A DNA stretch of 23,768 nucleotides from the IMG/VR virus record IMGVR_UViG_3300031857_019986, positions 1 through 23,768 of that record. One strand, given 5' to 3'. Below are positions 1-7,643 of the stretch, in pieces (position 1 is the first letter of the stretch; every line of letters begins with the position of its first letter). Position numbers and translations under genes: made by a program. Origin of the DNA: a virus. Below the pieces are notes generated by a model that searched no databases, was not told the origin of the DNA, and saw only the letters and a program-made list of their open reading frames with translations.

Positions 1-2443
1 CAATTCCTATTGTTGCTTCAACTAACGCATTGTTATTAACATAATCAACACCAGGTGTTACAAGTACGTTTATATTTGTAACCTCAGGATTTGCAAATGA
101 CTGTGCTCCTAATAGGTATGCGTAATAGTCAGTATTTGCGTAATCAACAGTGTTGTCTCCAACAGTAATTTGTTTAAACGCTCCCCATCCTGTCGAGTCA
201 GTGTAAGGTGCACATGACGAAGCTCCTTGTTTGTAACCTGTATTACCTAATTGGAATCTATCAGCGTTAGTTCTATACTCTCTGTATATATCCCATCCAT
301 CAAATCCACCTTGTACTAATAAAGTAAACTTACGAGAATACAAGAAGTAATAAGGATTTGTTTGTGATGTAGGTTCAGAACTAAATGAGCCTGACCCACA
401 GTCAAATGCTGTTTGTCCACTGTTTTGGTAAGCGTTCGCAATAGTAATTGATGTTGCTCCTGAATCCATGTGGAAACCTTTTGTAACATTTGGCCAATAT
501 ACGTGTGAAGGTTCTGTACAAGTTGCAGTAGTAGGATTTGGCATTCCTTTATATTGGAAAAAGTCAGGGTCATAACCTGGTGAATCCGAAGAAAACGCCA
601 CTGCTGATGAAATACCTAAATAAGTTCTTCTGATATTATCACCTGAACTTGACACACTATTAGAACCACTAGCAGTTGTTCCAAATGGTGGATTATAGAT
701 TACTTCACCTGGATAATCATATTTAGTTTTGTAAACTTGGAAAGGTGATTTACCACCAGTATAAGTTCTTGTAACAAAACCTTCGAATCCACAAGGTAAT
801 GCATCTACAGGTGCCTCATCATTAACTTCCACAAAAATATACTTTGACATTACCGCATATTCACCATCAGATGAACCTACTTTTTTAGCCACAAAGTTAT
901 TTTCGGATGGGTCCATACTACAATTTGTGAATTTTTCTAAAACAACAGGATTAGCATCTGTATCAAAGAAATCACGAACAATAAGGTCAAACGTTCCATT
1001 GTTAAATGAAATATTTGCTATAGAAATTTTTATTTCAGTATTAGCGTCGTTACCATCCGCAATTGTATAAACCTTGAATAATCTATAAACTAAATTACCT
1101 CTTAATTCAGAAACTAACCACGGTGATTCCGGAGTTTGATATCTTTCCAAATAGTATGCGATTGAAGAAATATCATTGTTTCTAGCTTCAGGTAAAGAAA
1201 TTAATGAACAATTTAATCCTCTAATAAATCCTTTATTATAACCATAGTTTAATAATGTTGGGTATCTTTCTTCAACAAACAAAGGAACTTCAGTTCTATC
1301 TTTCGCAAAGTTTTCAACACCAAATACTTTCGATATGTAATTTGCGTTTGATGACTGGAATGAAGTTTCAAATTGGAAAGTTGAATTTTCATATGTGATA
1401 CCCGATACTAAGAAAGTACTAAATGGATTTGTTGTTACACCAGAATAAGCTCCTGTACAAACCATTTGTACGTCGGTTGTTCCAGTAACTTGATAATCAG
1501 GTCCATGTTGATTTGCCGAATAATTAGTGATACCTCTTGAACGTAGAGTTGCAACAACTAAATCGTTATAACCTGAATAAGTTAAACCTGAAAAATTATA
1601 AATGTTACCTGTTATTGTACCACTATAAGCACCTGTTACAGTGTTTCCTGTCATCAATCCAATATTACTATAGAAAGAATATCCATTGTAATTCTCACCA
1701 TTTGTTGGAGGCGTAAACGTTGCGTAATACCAAACATCATTAACATCTGAACAATAATTAATACTTGATGTACTTATTGAATCAACACCAAATACATTAG
1801 TTGACGCTGAGTATCCGTTTGCAATATTTACAGTAACTTGGTTACCTGATACCGCCCCAAAATAATATATTGAAGAAGCAGATGTTGATGGTGTTGAAAT
1901 TGCACCATATATCAAACTTTGTAAATTTGAATAGATAGTTGACGAACCACCACTATATGTTGTATATGGTGTTGTCGGATTAACAATTCCTGCAGGTAAA
2001 CCTGAAATTGTTACAGTTGATGTTGAAGCGGTCGTTCCAACCCAAGTTGCAGTAAATGTAGTTGGTGAACCTGTTAGTGCAACAGTATTACAATCAACAT
2101 TAGCGACAGTTGTAATTGTCCATGATGGACCCGCATCATAACCTGATAATCCTAAAATTCTTGTGACAAACAATTGGTTAGATTGTTGTAAGTATGATTT
2201 AGCAATGTATGCTGCTTCATATTTTGGGATTTGTGTGTTCACAAATTTTTCAGGAGTTGTTCCACCAAAGTAAGTTTCAAACTCTCCATAACTTGTTATG
2301 AAGATAGGTTCAAATGCAGGTCCTTTTAAAGTTTCCCCCGCAATACCTAAAGTGGTAATCCCGACACTCTGTGAAACAAACGATAAATCTCTTTCTGACG
2401 TATATACACCAGGTGAGACGAAAACTTTGTTTGAAGTTGCCAT
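1..2443 (-). CDS. 18: Contractile tail sheath protein (T4 gp18-like), C-terminus cut by window edge
   Basis: The reading frame is open from an ATG at 2443 to the left edge, giving 814 codons with no stop. The N-terminus reads MATSNKVFVSPGVYTSERDL, and residues 25-50 contain a TTLGIAGETLKGPAF stretch. This 'SPGV..E' opening followed by a 'G.A...KGP' strand is the hallmark of phage tail sheath proteins, which polymerise around the tail tube and contract on infection. After about residue 110 comes a long Ser/Thr/Gly/Tyr-rich, beta-type section to about residue 400, absent from T4 gp18. More conserved sheath-like sequence follows, including an FVEERYPTLLNYGY stretch and, near the edge, NVLVTPGVDYVNNNALVEAT. 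T4 gp18 is 659 residues, so this sheath is clearly enlarged. It lies downstream of gp15- and gp14-like genes on the same strand, matching T4 order 14-15-18. A TATTTATCAAT element lies 32 bases upstream of the start. Confidence 0.88.
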   Translation of the reverse strand, partial: MATSNKVFVSPGVYTSERDLSFVSQSVGITTLGIAGETLKGPAFEPIFITSYGEFETYFGGTTPEKFVNTQIPKYEAAYIAKSYLQQSNQLFVTRILGLSGYDAGPSWTITTVANVDCNTVALTGSPTTFTATWVGTTASTSTVTISGLPAGIVNPTTPYTTYSGGSSTIYSNLQSLIYGAISTPSTSASSIYYFGAVSGNQVTVNIANGYSASTNVFGVDSISTSSINYCSDVNDVWYYATFTPPTNGENYNGYSFYSNIGLMTGNTVTGAYSGTITGNIYNFSGLTYSGYNDLVVATLRSRGITNYSANQHGPDYQVTGTTDVQMVCTGAYSGVTTNPFSTFLVSGITYENSTFQFETSFQSSNANYISKVFGVENFAKDRTEVPLFVEERYPTLLNYGYNKGFIRGLNCSLISLPEARNNDISSIAYYLERYQTPESPWLVSELRGNLVYRLFKVYTIADGNDANTEIKISIANISFNNGTFDLIVRDFFDTDANPVVLEKFTNCSMDPSENNFVAKKVGSSDGEYAVMSKYIFVEVNDEAPVDALPCGFEGFVTRTYTGGKSPFQVYKTKYDYPGEVIYNPPFGTTASGSNSVSSSGDNIRRTYLGISSAVAFSSDSPGYDPDFFQYKGMPNPTTATCTEPSHVYWPNVTKGFHMDSGATSITIANAYQNSGQTAFDCGSGSFSSEPTSQTNPYYFLYSRKFTLLVQGGFDGWDIYREYRTNADRFQLGNTGYKQGASSCAPYTDSTGWGAFKQITVGDNTVDYANTDYYAYLLGAQSFANPEVTNINVLVTPGVDYVNNNALVEATIGI

Positions 2444-2475
2444 TTTTATTTTAAATGTTTTTAAAAATTTATTTT

Positions 2476-2486
2476 ATTGATAAATA
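2476..2486 (-). promoter_or_regulatory. TATTTATCAAT element upstream of the sheath gene
   Basis: Read on the minus strand, this is TATTTATCAAT, 32 bases before the sheath ATG. The same 11-mer occurs at 2523-2533 (+) and 4273-4283 (-). Its core (TATTTAT) recurs before other structural genes here. It is the reverse complement of the ATAAATA core of T4-type late promoters, so whether it is a promoter read in this orientation is inferred, not shown. Confidence 0.45.
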
Positions 2487-2522
2487 TTGTCTTTTTAGTC
2501 AAAAACTAATGGAATAATTAAC

Positions 2523-2533
2523 TATTTATCAAT
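2523..2533 (+). promoter_or_regulatory. TATTTATCAAT element upstream of small plus-strand ORF
   Basis: This is an exact copy of the 11-mer, 31 bases before the TTG start of the small gene at 2565. It faces away from the minus-strand copy at 2476-2486, so the sheath gene and the small gene would be divergently driven from a region of about 60 bases. Confidence 0.4.
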
Positions 2534-2564
2534 CAGTAGGAATAAATTCTACCTTTTTTCTACC

Positions 2565-2714
2565 TTGAAAATTAAGAACATTAAAATATCACCCGAAAGT
2601 CACGAAATACTAAAAAACTACTGTATTAAACATGGATACAAAATTCATAAGTTTTTAGAAAACTTAATAGTTGAAACATGTAAAGAAAAAAAAGATATCT
2701 ACGGTGAAAATTAA
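2565..2714 (+). CDS. Small ribbon-helix-helix-like protein (49 aa, TTG start)
   Basis: The frame opens with TTG at 2565 and ends with TAA at 2712-2714, overlapping the stop codon of the convergent gp15-like gene. The product begins (M)KIKNIKISPESHEILKNYC and continues through a KIHKFLENLIVETCKEK helix. A short strand (KNIKIS), a helix starting at Pro-Glu-Ser, a Gly/Tyr turn and a second amphipathic helix match the Arc/MetJ/CopG ribbon-helix-helix fold, which binds operator DNA as a dimer. No ATG exists in the open frame back to the stop at 2496-2498, so TTG is the best start. The upstream TATTTATCAAT copy supports expression. It could act as a small phage-encoded regulator; the target is unknown. 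Confidence 0.55.
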   Translation: MKIKNIKISPESHEILKNYCIKHGYKIHKFLENLIVETCKEKKDIYGEN

Positions 2715-3757
2715 AGTAGATTTGAAACCATAGATATTGAAGCAACTCCAGCATTAGTTTTGACAATATTAAGTGTTAATATATCACCATCATTAACTTG
2801 AATAAATCCTGTCTGAAGTTGAGTGGAACTGTTTCCGTAATATAAATTGTTAATATAGATATCGTAAGACGCAACATTTTCACTACCAATAACTTGTATA
2901 TTTGCGGTATAATTAAATGTGTGAGTATATGCAGTTGTTGATGAATTAAAGTTAGCGTCAAATGAATACTGGTCAGGGTTTGAAGGGTTTACTTTTTTCT
3001 TAACCTTTTTCTTTCGATTATCTAATTCAACCAAAACTAAACTTCTACTAATACCTGGTTTAACCTGATATTCTTCTTCATCACTTAAAAACCCCTGTAA
3101 AGTAAATCCATATGATTGAATATAATATCTTCGTTTTTCAACATCCATTACAGATTCATCAGAAATATCATCTAAAATAATTGGAATATAATGTCCTTTA
3201 ATTTTAGTATAAGCTTGTCTTGATGCAAATTTTTCAATTACAGTTTGATTAAATTTATTTATTTCCCTCATTCTGTTACAAATTATTTTAACAGAATATT
3301 TTATATCAACAGGAACAGGTTGTGGAATTGTATAAATGTCAACACCTTTTCTTTGTCCGTCCCAAGTAGGTACCGCGGCATAATAAAACTGTTTTCTATT
3401 CGGTATATTATACTTTAATGAAGGTAACGTTCCATATTTAACTTCAGGAGTTCTAACGGTTGTAATAATCGGAGGTTGGACATTTTTATCAATATTATTA
3501 AAATCCCACGTTTGAGTGAATTGAGCCCAATTTTGAGTTGTCATCAAAATATCAACAACTTTTACCACTTTACCCGAAACAACAGTTTTTAATTCATTCT
3601 TAACAAAATCCAAAAATCCTCTATCTAAATCCTCATGTAATATAGATTTAGGTAAATAGGTCCCATCCTTATTGATATCTTCAAGAAGTTCTAATCTTCT
3701 TTCATAACCAATAGGTGGGTATGTTAATGGTAATGTTTTTTTTATCTTTGGTATCAT
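2711..3757 (-). CDS. Tail sheath terminator/stabiliser, T4 gp15-like, with extra C-terminal beta domain
   Basis: This 348-residue protein starts at an ATG that overlaps the stop of the gp14-like gene by one base (TAATG). The middle section (about 160-245) reads IKYSVKIICNRMREINKFNQ, then a stretch around YIPIILDD, then DVEKRRYYIQSYGFTLQGFL. That follows the T4 gp15 pattern of 'YELSIFTRYEDD..' and 'DNLSRRRIEWSLTFEVNGW'. gp15 caps the tail and joins sheath and tube to the neck. T4 gp15 is 272 residues. Here a Lys-rich linker (around 248-258) leads into about 75 extra residues that are Asn/Ser/Thr/Tyr-rich with alternating hydrophobics, like an immunoglobulin-type or other beta-sandwich surface domain. 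Gene order (14-like, 15-like, then sheath) supports the call, but the match is by pattern and position only. Confidence 0.6.
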   Translation of the reverse strand: MIPKIKKTLPLTYPPIGYERRLELLEDINKDGTYLPKSILHEDLDRGFLDFVKNELKTVVSGKVVKVVDILMTTQNWAQFTQTWDFNNIDKNVQPPIITTVRTPEVKYGTLPSLKYNIPNRKQFYYAAVPTWDGQRKGVDIYTIPQPVPVDIKYSVKIICNRMREINKFNQTVIEKFASRQAYTKIKGHYIPIILDDISDESVMDVEKRRYYIQSYGFTLQGFLSDEEEYQVKPGISRSLVLVELDNRKKKVKKKVNPSNPDQYSFDANFNSSTTAYTHTFNYTANIQVIGSENVASYDIYINNLYYGNSSTQLQTGFIQVNDGDILTLNIVKTNAGVASISMVSNLL

Positions 3758-4272
3758 TATAATCCTCTAAATTCGTTTTCCATTACAGGTGATGCATTAA
3801 TCGTTCTGTAAAATGGTTTATAACCTGCGTAGGTGTGTTTGTTATCTGAAACCACACGACCGTCATTATTAACCACATAATATCTAACTCGACTTTCAGT
3901 TTCGTAATATGCAATATAATCACCATACTCAATGTCAATATCAAGTTCATCCAAATGTGATTGATAAACAGAAATCCTTGCGTTACCTGGTTCTAATTGA
4001 TTAATTTTACTTGTTCCAAGAAACTTGTTTTCAGGAGCAACAATTTGTAAGTACGCTTTAAATTCAACAGGAGGTAAAAATTTAATTCCATCTTCTTGAG
4101 CTTCACCATAAACATCATCAACATTAGTTTTCTTTTTATCAACTTTGTAAAGAATAAGTGTAAAGTTCATATCACCCTCTAACCACTCTCTACCCATACC
4201 AACGTCTAAATTAAAATCTTCACCTCCGAAAAATTTACCTAATCTTGTTATTGGAACTACTCTGTTTGTCAT
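3757..4272 (-). CDS. Neck / head-completion protein, T4 gp14-like
   Basis: This 171-residue protein has an ATG at 4272 immediately preceded by a TATTTATCAAT element. Residues 40-75 (LYKVDKKKTNVDDVYGEA, then an EFKAYLQ stretch) resemble the 'Y(V/L)PR...DD(L/I)(F/Y)GE......(F/Y)...' core of T4-like gp14. The later IEYGDYIAYYETESRVRYYV parallels the gp14 'EGDLIYxPxxxxLFEI' section. gp14 sits with gp13 between the portal vertex and the tail. It is shorter than T4 gp14 (256 residues). It is translationally coupled to the downstream gp15-like gene, and the gp13-like gene lies nearby on the other strand. The family call is inference from short motifs and synteny. Confidence 0.5.
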   Translation of the reverse strand: MTNRVVPITRLGKFFGGEDFNLDVGMGREWLEGDMNFTLILYKVDKKKTNVDDVYGEAQEDGIKFLPPVEFKAYLQIVAPENKFLGTSKINQLEPGNARISVYQSHLDELDIDIEYGDYIAYYETESRVRYYVVNNDGRVVSDNKHTYAGYKPFYRTINASPVMENEFRGL

Positions 4273-4283
4273 ATTGATAAATA
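4273..4283 (-). promoter_or_regulatory. TATTTATCAAT element abutting the gp14-like start codon
   Basis: On the minus strand, TATTTATCAAT is directly followed by ATG of the gp14-like gene. If it is a -10-type promoter element, the transcript would have almost no leader. On the plus strand the same bases read as GATAAATA, similar to a T4 late promoter, so a role for the divergent helicase gene cannot be excluded. Confidence 0.4.
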
Positions 4284-4307
4284 TTCTTTTTTTTATTATT
4301 ATTAATA

Positions 4308-6089
4308 TTGTATATCAATTATACTATTTTGACGACACAATCAGGCCATTTAAGTATTGAGCAACAAGCTATATCTATTCTTGAAAATTACCAAGGGTCA
4401 AATAACTATATCCTAAAATTAAAAAAACAGATTGAGTCAAATAAAAAGTATGTCCCAACGAGAGCTCAGTGTGATTATATTGTTGACTATAATTCAGTAG
4501 TTCCAAAAGTTGCTAAGAAATGGGTTGATATTGATTCTTATTTTTCACAAAAACTTGTTGAGGACAACCCATTCATTAAAGAACCTGATAAAATCTATGT
4601 TGAAAAGATTTTAGTCGAGAAAGATAAGTCGTATCATATTTGGGGTAAAATTTTTAGTGCAGAAACTATTCACGATTTTTGGATACCAAAAGCTGCCGTT
4701 ATTAAACAACACACTGAAAACTTGGTTGATGTTGATTACACAAAGTATGATAAAAGACCTCCACTCGCTCACCAAAAAGAAGCCATTGAAAAGTTATTGA
4801 AGAACGATAAATTCATTTTAGCTGATGATATGGGACTTGGCAAAACTACCTCGACAGTTATTGCTTCTTTAGAAAGTGGAGCTAAAAAAGTTTTAATCAT
4901 TTGTCCAGCTTCACTTAAAATAAATTGGGAAAGGGAAATCAGAAATTACACAGATAAGTCAATATACATCTGTGAAGGAAAGAAGTTTGAAGATGCGGAT
5001 TACATCATTGTAAACTACGACATTCTTAAAAACTTTCACGACCCAAAAGACAAAGACAATTCTATTATTCTTAATTCAAAGTTTGATTTGGTTATTATAG
5101 ATGAAGCACATTATGTTTCAAATGCTCAAGCTCAGAGAACTAAAATCATAATGGACTTAACCAAGAACATTAAGAAACTTTGGTTACTAACGGGGACACC
5201 TATGACTTCTCGTCCAATGAATTATTACAATATTTTGAAACTTATTGATAGTCCTGTAAGTCAAAACTGGCAAGCATACGCTATCAGATATTGTGCAGGT
5301 TATCAGTTTAGAGTTGGTGGTAAAAAGATTTGGAATGTTACAGGAGCATCCAATTTAGAAGAATTAAGAGAAAGAACTTCTCGTCAGATTTTAAGAAGAT
5401 TAAAAACTGAAGTTTTGGATTTACCTGAAAAAATTATGACCCCCGTTTACCTTCGTTTAAAATCAAGATTGTATGAAGGTCTTATGGGAGAGTATTATGA
5501 TTGGTATAACAACAGACAAGAAGAATCAAAATCACTTTCGGTTCAGTTTACAAAATTGATGAAAGTAAGACAGGTGATTGCTGAGGAAAAAATACCTATC
5601 ACAATTGAACTTGCTGAGAATATTATTGAACAAGGTAAGAAAGTTATTATCTTCAGTAACTTCACCGAACCACTCAAAAAGATACACGAACATTTTGGAA
5701 AAAAATCTGTTTATTTAGACGGTTCAACACCAAAACCATCAAGACAAGACGCTGTGGACAAGTTCCAAGAAAGTGATAAAGTCCAAGTTTTTTGTGGTAA
5801 TATGAAAGCCGCAGGAGTTGGTCTAACATTAACTGCGGGTGAAGCGGTGATTATGAATGATTTATCATTTGTTCCAGCCGAACATTCCCAAGCTGAGGAC
5901 AGAGCGTATAGATATGGCCAAAAAAATTCCGTTTCAATATATTATCCTTTATTTGAAAACACTATTGAAGGCGTAATCTACGACATTCTTTCACACAAGA
6001 AACAGATTATCGGAACTGTAATGGGTGATATAGAAGATAATTCTGTAGATATTGTGGAACAAATACTTAACGAAATCAATAGTAAGTAA
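4308..6089 (+). CDS. SNF2-family (superfamily 2) DNA helicase/translocase
   Basis: This product of about 593 residues carries a complete SNF2 motif set: Walker A DDMGLGKT (173-180), motif Ia IICPASLKINW, Walker B DEAH (265-268), motif III LTGTP (294-298), motif V KAAGVGLTLT (about 500-509) and motif VI QAEDRAYRYGQ (528-538) with the arginine finger. The order and the compact insert-free core resemble SMARCAL1/HARP-type annealing helicases rather than T4 UvsW. Such ATPases track along DNA and remodel forks or D-loops, so a role in replication or recombination is likely. The N-terminal 100 residues are not recognised. No ATG is near: TTG at 4308 is the first plausible start, with another TTG at 4329. 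The upstream sense strand lacks TATTTAT, unlike the structural genes. It lies divergent from the gp14-like gene and 13 bases before the next gene. Confidence 0.9.
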   Translation: MYINYTILTTQSGHLSIEQQAISILENYQGSNNYILKLKKQIESNKKYVPTRAQCDYIVDYNSVVPKVAKKWVDIDSYFSQKLVEDNPFIKEPDKIYVEKILVEKDKSYHIWGKIFSAETIHDFWIPKAAVIKQHTENLVDVDYTKYDKRPPLAHQKEAIEKLLKNDKFILADDMGLGKTTSTVIASLESGAKKVLIICPASLKINWEREIRNYTDKSIYICEGKKFEDADYIIVNYDILKNFHDPKDKDNSIILNSKFDLVIIDEAHYVSNAQAQRTKIIMDLTKNIKKLWLLTGTPMTSRPMNYYNILKLIDSPVSQNWQAYAIRYCAGYQFRVGGKKIWNVTGASNLEELRERTSRQILRRLKTEVLDLPEKIMTPVYLRLKSRLYEGLMGEYYDWYNNRQEESKSLSVQFTKLMKVRQVIAEEKIPITIELAENIIEQGKKVIIFSNFTEPLKKIHEHFGKKSVYLDGSTPKPSRQDAVDKFQESDKVQVFCGNMKAAGVGLTLTAGEAVIMNDLSFVPAEHSQAEDRAYRYGQKNSVSIYYPLFENTIEGVIYDILSHKKQIIGTVMGDIEDNSVDIVEQILNEINSK

Positions 6090-6090
6090 G

Positions 6091-6097
6091 TATTTAT
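6091..6097 (+). promoter_or_regulatory. TATTTAT core element before the SOD-fusion gene
   Basis: TATTTAT lies five bases before the ATG at 6103, at the very end of the upstream helicase gene and across the short gap. It is the same core as upstream of the sheath, gp14-like, gp13-like and small structural genes. Confidence 0.35.
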
Positions 6098-6102
6098 TGT
6101 TA

Positions 6103-7620
6103 ATGAAATCATTAAACATTTTATCAGAGTCATTAGTTAGTCGTATATTGGGTGAAGAAACACAACCCGAAACCAAGTTTTTTATAAACGAAATGAAGAC
6201 CATAGGTATTGATAAGTTACCTTACGGTTACGCATCTTTAAGAAGATTTATTGACCCTGAAACAATGAAGTTTCACTATCAGAAACATTACAAGGGGTAT
6301 GTTAAAAAACTTAATGCAGCTCTTCGTAAGAAAGATTATGGTGATGTTGAACTTGAAAAAATTGTAAAACAAATATCAAAATATAACACAACAATAAGAA
6401 ACAATGCGGGTGGAGCTTTCAATCACGCATTATTTTGGAAGATGTTGTCACCCACACCACAAAAACCAAGTGGTGAAATTTTTGAAAAGATTGTAAAAGA
6501 ATTTGGAACATACCGTAACTTCAAAACTAAATTTGAAGAGGTTTCAAGAAAAAGATTTGGTTCAGGATGGTGTTGGTTAGTTTTGACCGATGGTGGGAGA
6601 TTAAAAGTTATGTCCACATCAAATCAAGATAATCCACTTATGAACATAATAAACAATGGTGGTTTTCCGTTGTTAGGTTTAGATTTGTGGGAACACGCTT
6701 ATTATTTAAAATACCAAAATAAAAGAGACGAATATATTGAAAACTTTTGGGATGTAATTAATTGGAAATTTGTTAATGATTTATACAAAACCAAAACTAA
6801 CAAAAATTTAAAAGAATCCGTTTCTAATAAAAAACTTTTGATGGAAGAATATAATACTTCTGATTTTGCAGATATTTTCAGTAACAACAAAACAGTCCTT
6901 TGGAAATATAGAAAATGTATTGATAACACTTTGAAAAGTGTTATGTCAGATAAGTGGTATGAAAATAACGAATATCATCACGGTTCCGCTTCAGGTATTT
7001 ACAACTATGAAACAGAGGGTCGTTCAGTAATTAATAAATTGAACACAAACTATATTGGGTTTAAAATTTTAGTTGAAGATATTAACATTGTTTTACAAAG
7101 ATTAAATCAACCAAAATTAGAATTCATTGGTGTAACTCCTGAAAAACAAATTCAAGAAATTGATAGATTTTGTTCAGTTTTAAAAACATACGGATTTGGA
7201 AAAAGAATATTCGAAGGTTCCAAAACTTTAGACAAGATTATGTCCCTTTTGAATAGGACTCACAAAAAAGGTGGTGACCTTGAAACATATGTTGCGAACA
7301 AAATTAACAAAGAATTTGGTGAAAAGACCGCAACTCTTATAGGTAGTTTAGGTTCCAAAGAAGATTTTGCGGGAACTGACTTAATAGTAAATTTTGATAA
7401 TAAAATACAATCAGCTCAGGTTAAACCTATTTTGAGTATGGAAGTAATTGAAGGTTTCTATCATATTAAAATCAAAGGTTTTGTTAAGAAGTTTAATACT
7501 GACCTATTAATTTTTTCTAACTTAAACCAACCTGTATATATTTTTAAGAACGAAAATGTTGATTTCAGTTCAAGTTTATTTAAAATCCCAACCGATAATT
7601 TAATTTATACTGTGAATTGA
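6103..7620 (+). CDS. Mn/Fe superoxide dismutase fused to a C-terminal region with PD-(D/E)XK (Mrr-like) nuclease motif
   Basis: This is a 505-residue protein. ATG 6103 is preferred over TTG 6052 because it avoids a 38-base overlap with the helicase gene and has a TATTTAT element just upstream. Residues about 35-225 form a full superoxide dismutase. Metal ligands are His58 (FHYQKHY), His108 (NHALFW), Asp194 and His198 (DLWEHAYYLKYQ). Tyr66 and His62 match the active-site gateway, and the FGSGWCWLV and FWDVINW signatures are present. NNAGG plus Gln175 in NQDNPLM match the manganese-type pattern of E. coli SodA. SOD converts superoxide to peroxide and oxygen. Bacterial SODs are about 200 residues, so some 280 C-terminal residues are extra. 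Within these, Glu384 in a helix, then GTD (Asp426), then QVK (Gln439, Lys441) fit the G-x-D...Q-x-K active site of Mrr-like nucleases. Residues 230-375 are unrecognised. A 33-residue leader precedes the SOD. The SOD call is strong; the nuclease is inference. Confidence 0.85.
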   Translation: MKSLNILSESLVSRILGEETQPETKFFINEMKTIGIDKLPYGYASLRRFIDPETMKFHYQKHYKGYVKKLNAALRKKDYGDVELEKIVKQISKYNTTIRNNAGGAFNHALFWKMLSPTPQKPSGEIFEKIVKEFGTYRNFKTKFEEVSRKRFGSGWCWLVLTDGGRLKVMSTSNQDNPLMNIINNGGFPLLGLDLWEHAYYLKYQNKRDEYIENFWDVINWKFVNDLYKTKTNKNLKESVSNKKLLMEEYNTSDFADIFSNNKTVLWKYRKCIDNTLKSVMSDKWYENNEYHHGSASGIYNYETEGRSVINKLNTNYIGFKILVEDINIVLQRLNQPKLEFIGVTPEKQIQEIDRFCSVLKTYGFGKRIFEGSKTLDKIMSLLNRTHKKGGDLETYVANKINKEFGEKTATLIGSLGSKEDFAGTDLIVNFDNKIQSAQVKPILSMEVIEGFYHIKIKGFVKKFNTDLLIFSNLNQPVYIFKNENVDFSSSLFKIPTDNLIYTVN

Positions 7621-7627
7621 TATTTAT
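7621..7627 (+). promoter_or_regulatory. TATTTAT core element before the gp13-like gene
   Basis: TATTTAT lies 16 bases before the ATG at 7644. It sits in a near-palindrome (GATATTT...AAATATC, 7619-7639) that fills the short gap after the SOD-fusion stop codon, so a small hairpin in the leader is also possible. Confidence 0.35.
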
Positions 7628-7643
7628 ATAAAAATATCATTTC

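Noticed and set aside
316-573. 85-residue minus-strand frame within the sheath region
   Set aside because: It is out of frame inside the long sheath reading frame.
4275-4283. Plus-strand TGATAAATA as a T4-type late promoter for the helicase
   Set aside because: The same bases match the minus-strand TATTTATCAAT element next to the gp14-like ATG, and the helicase is not expected to be late. It is kept only as an alternative.
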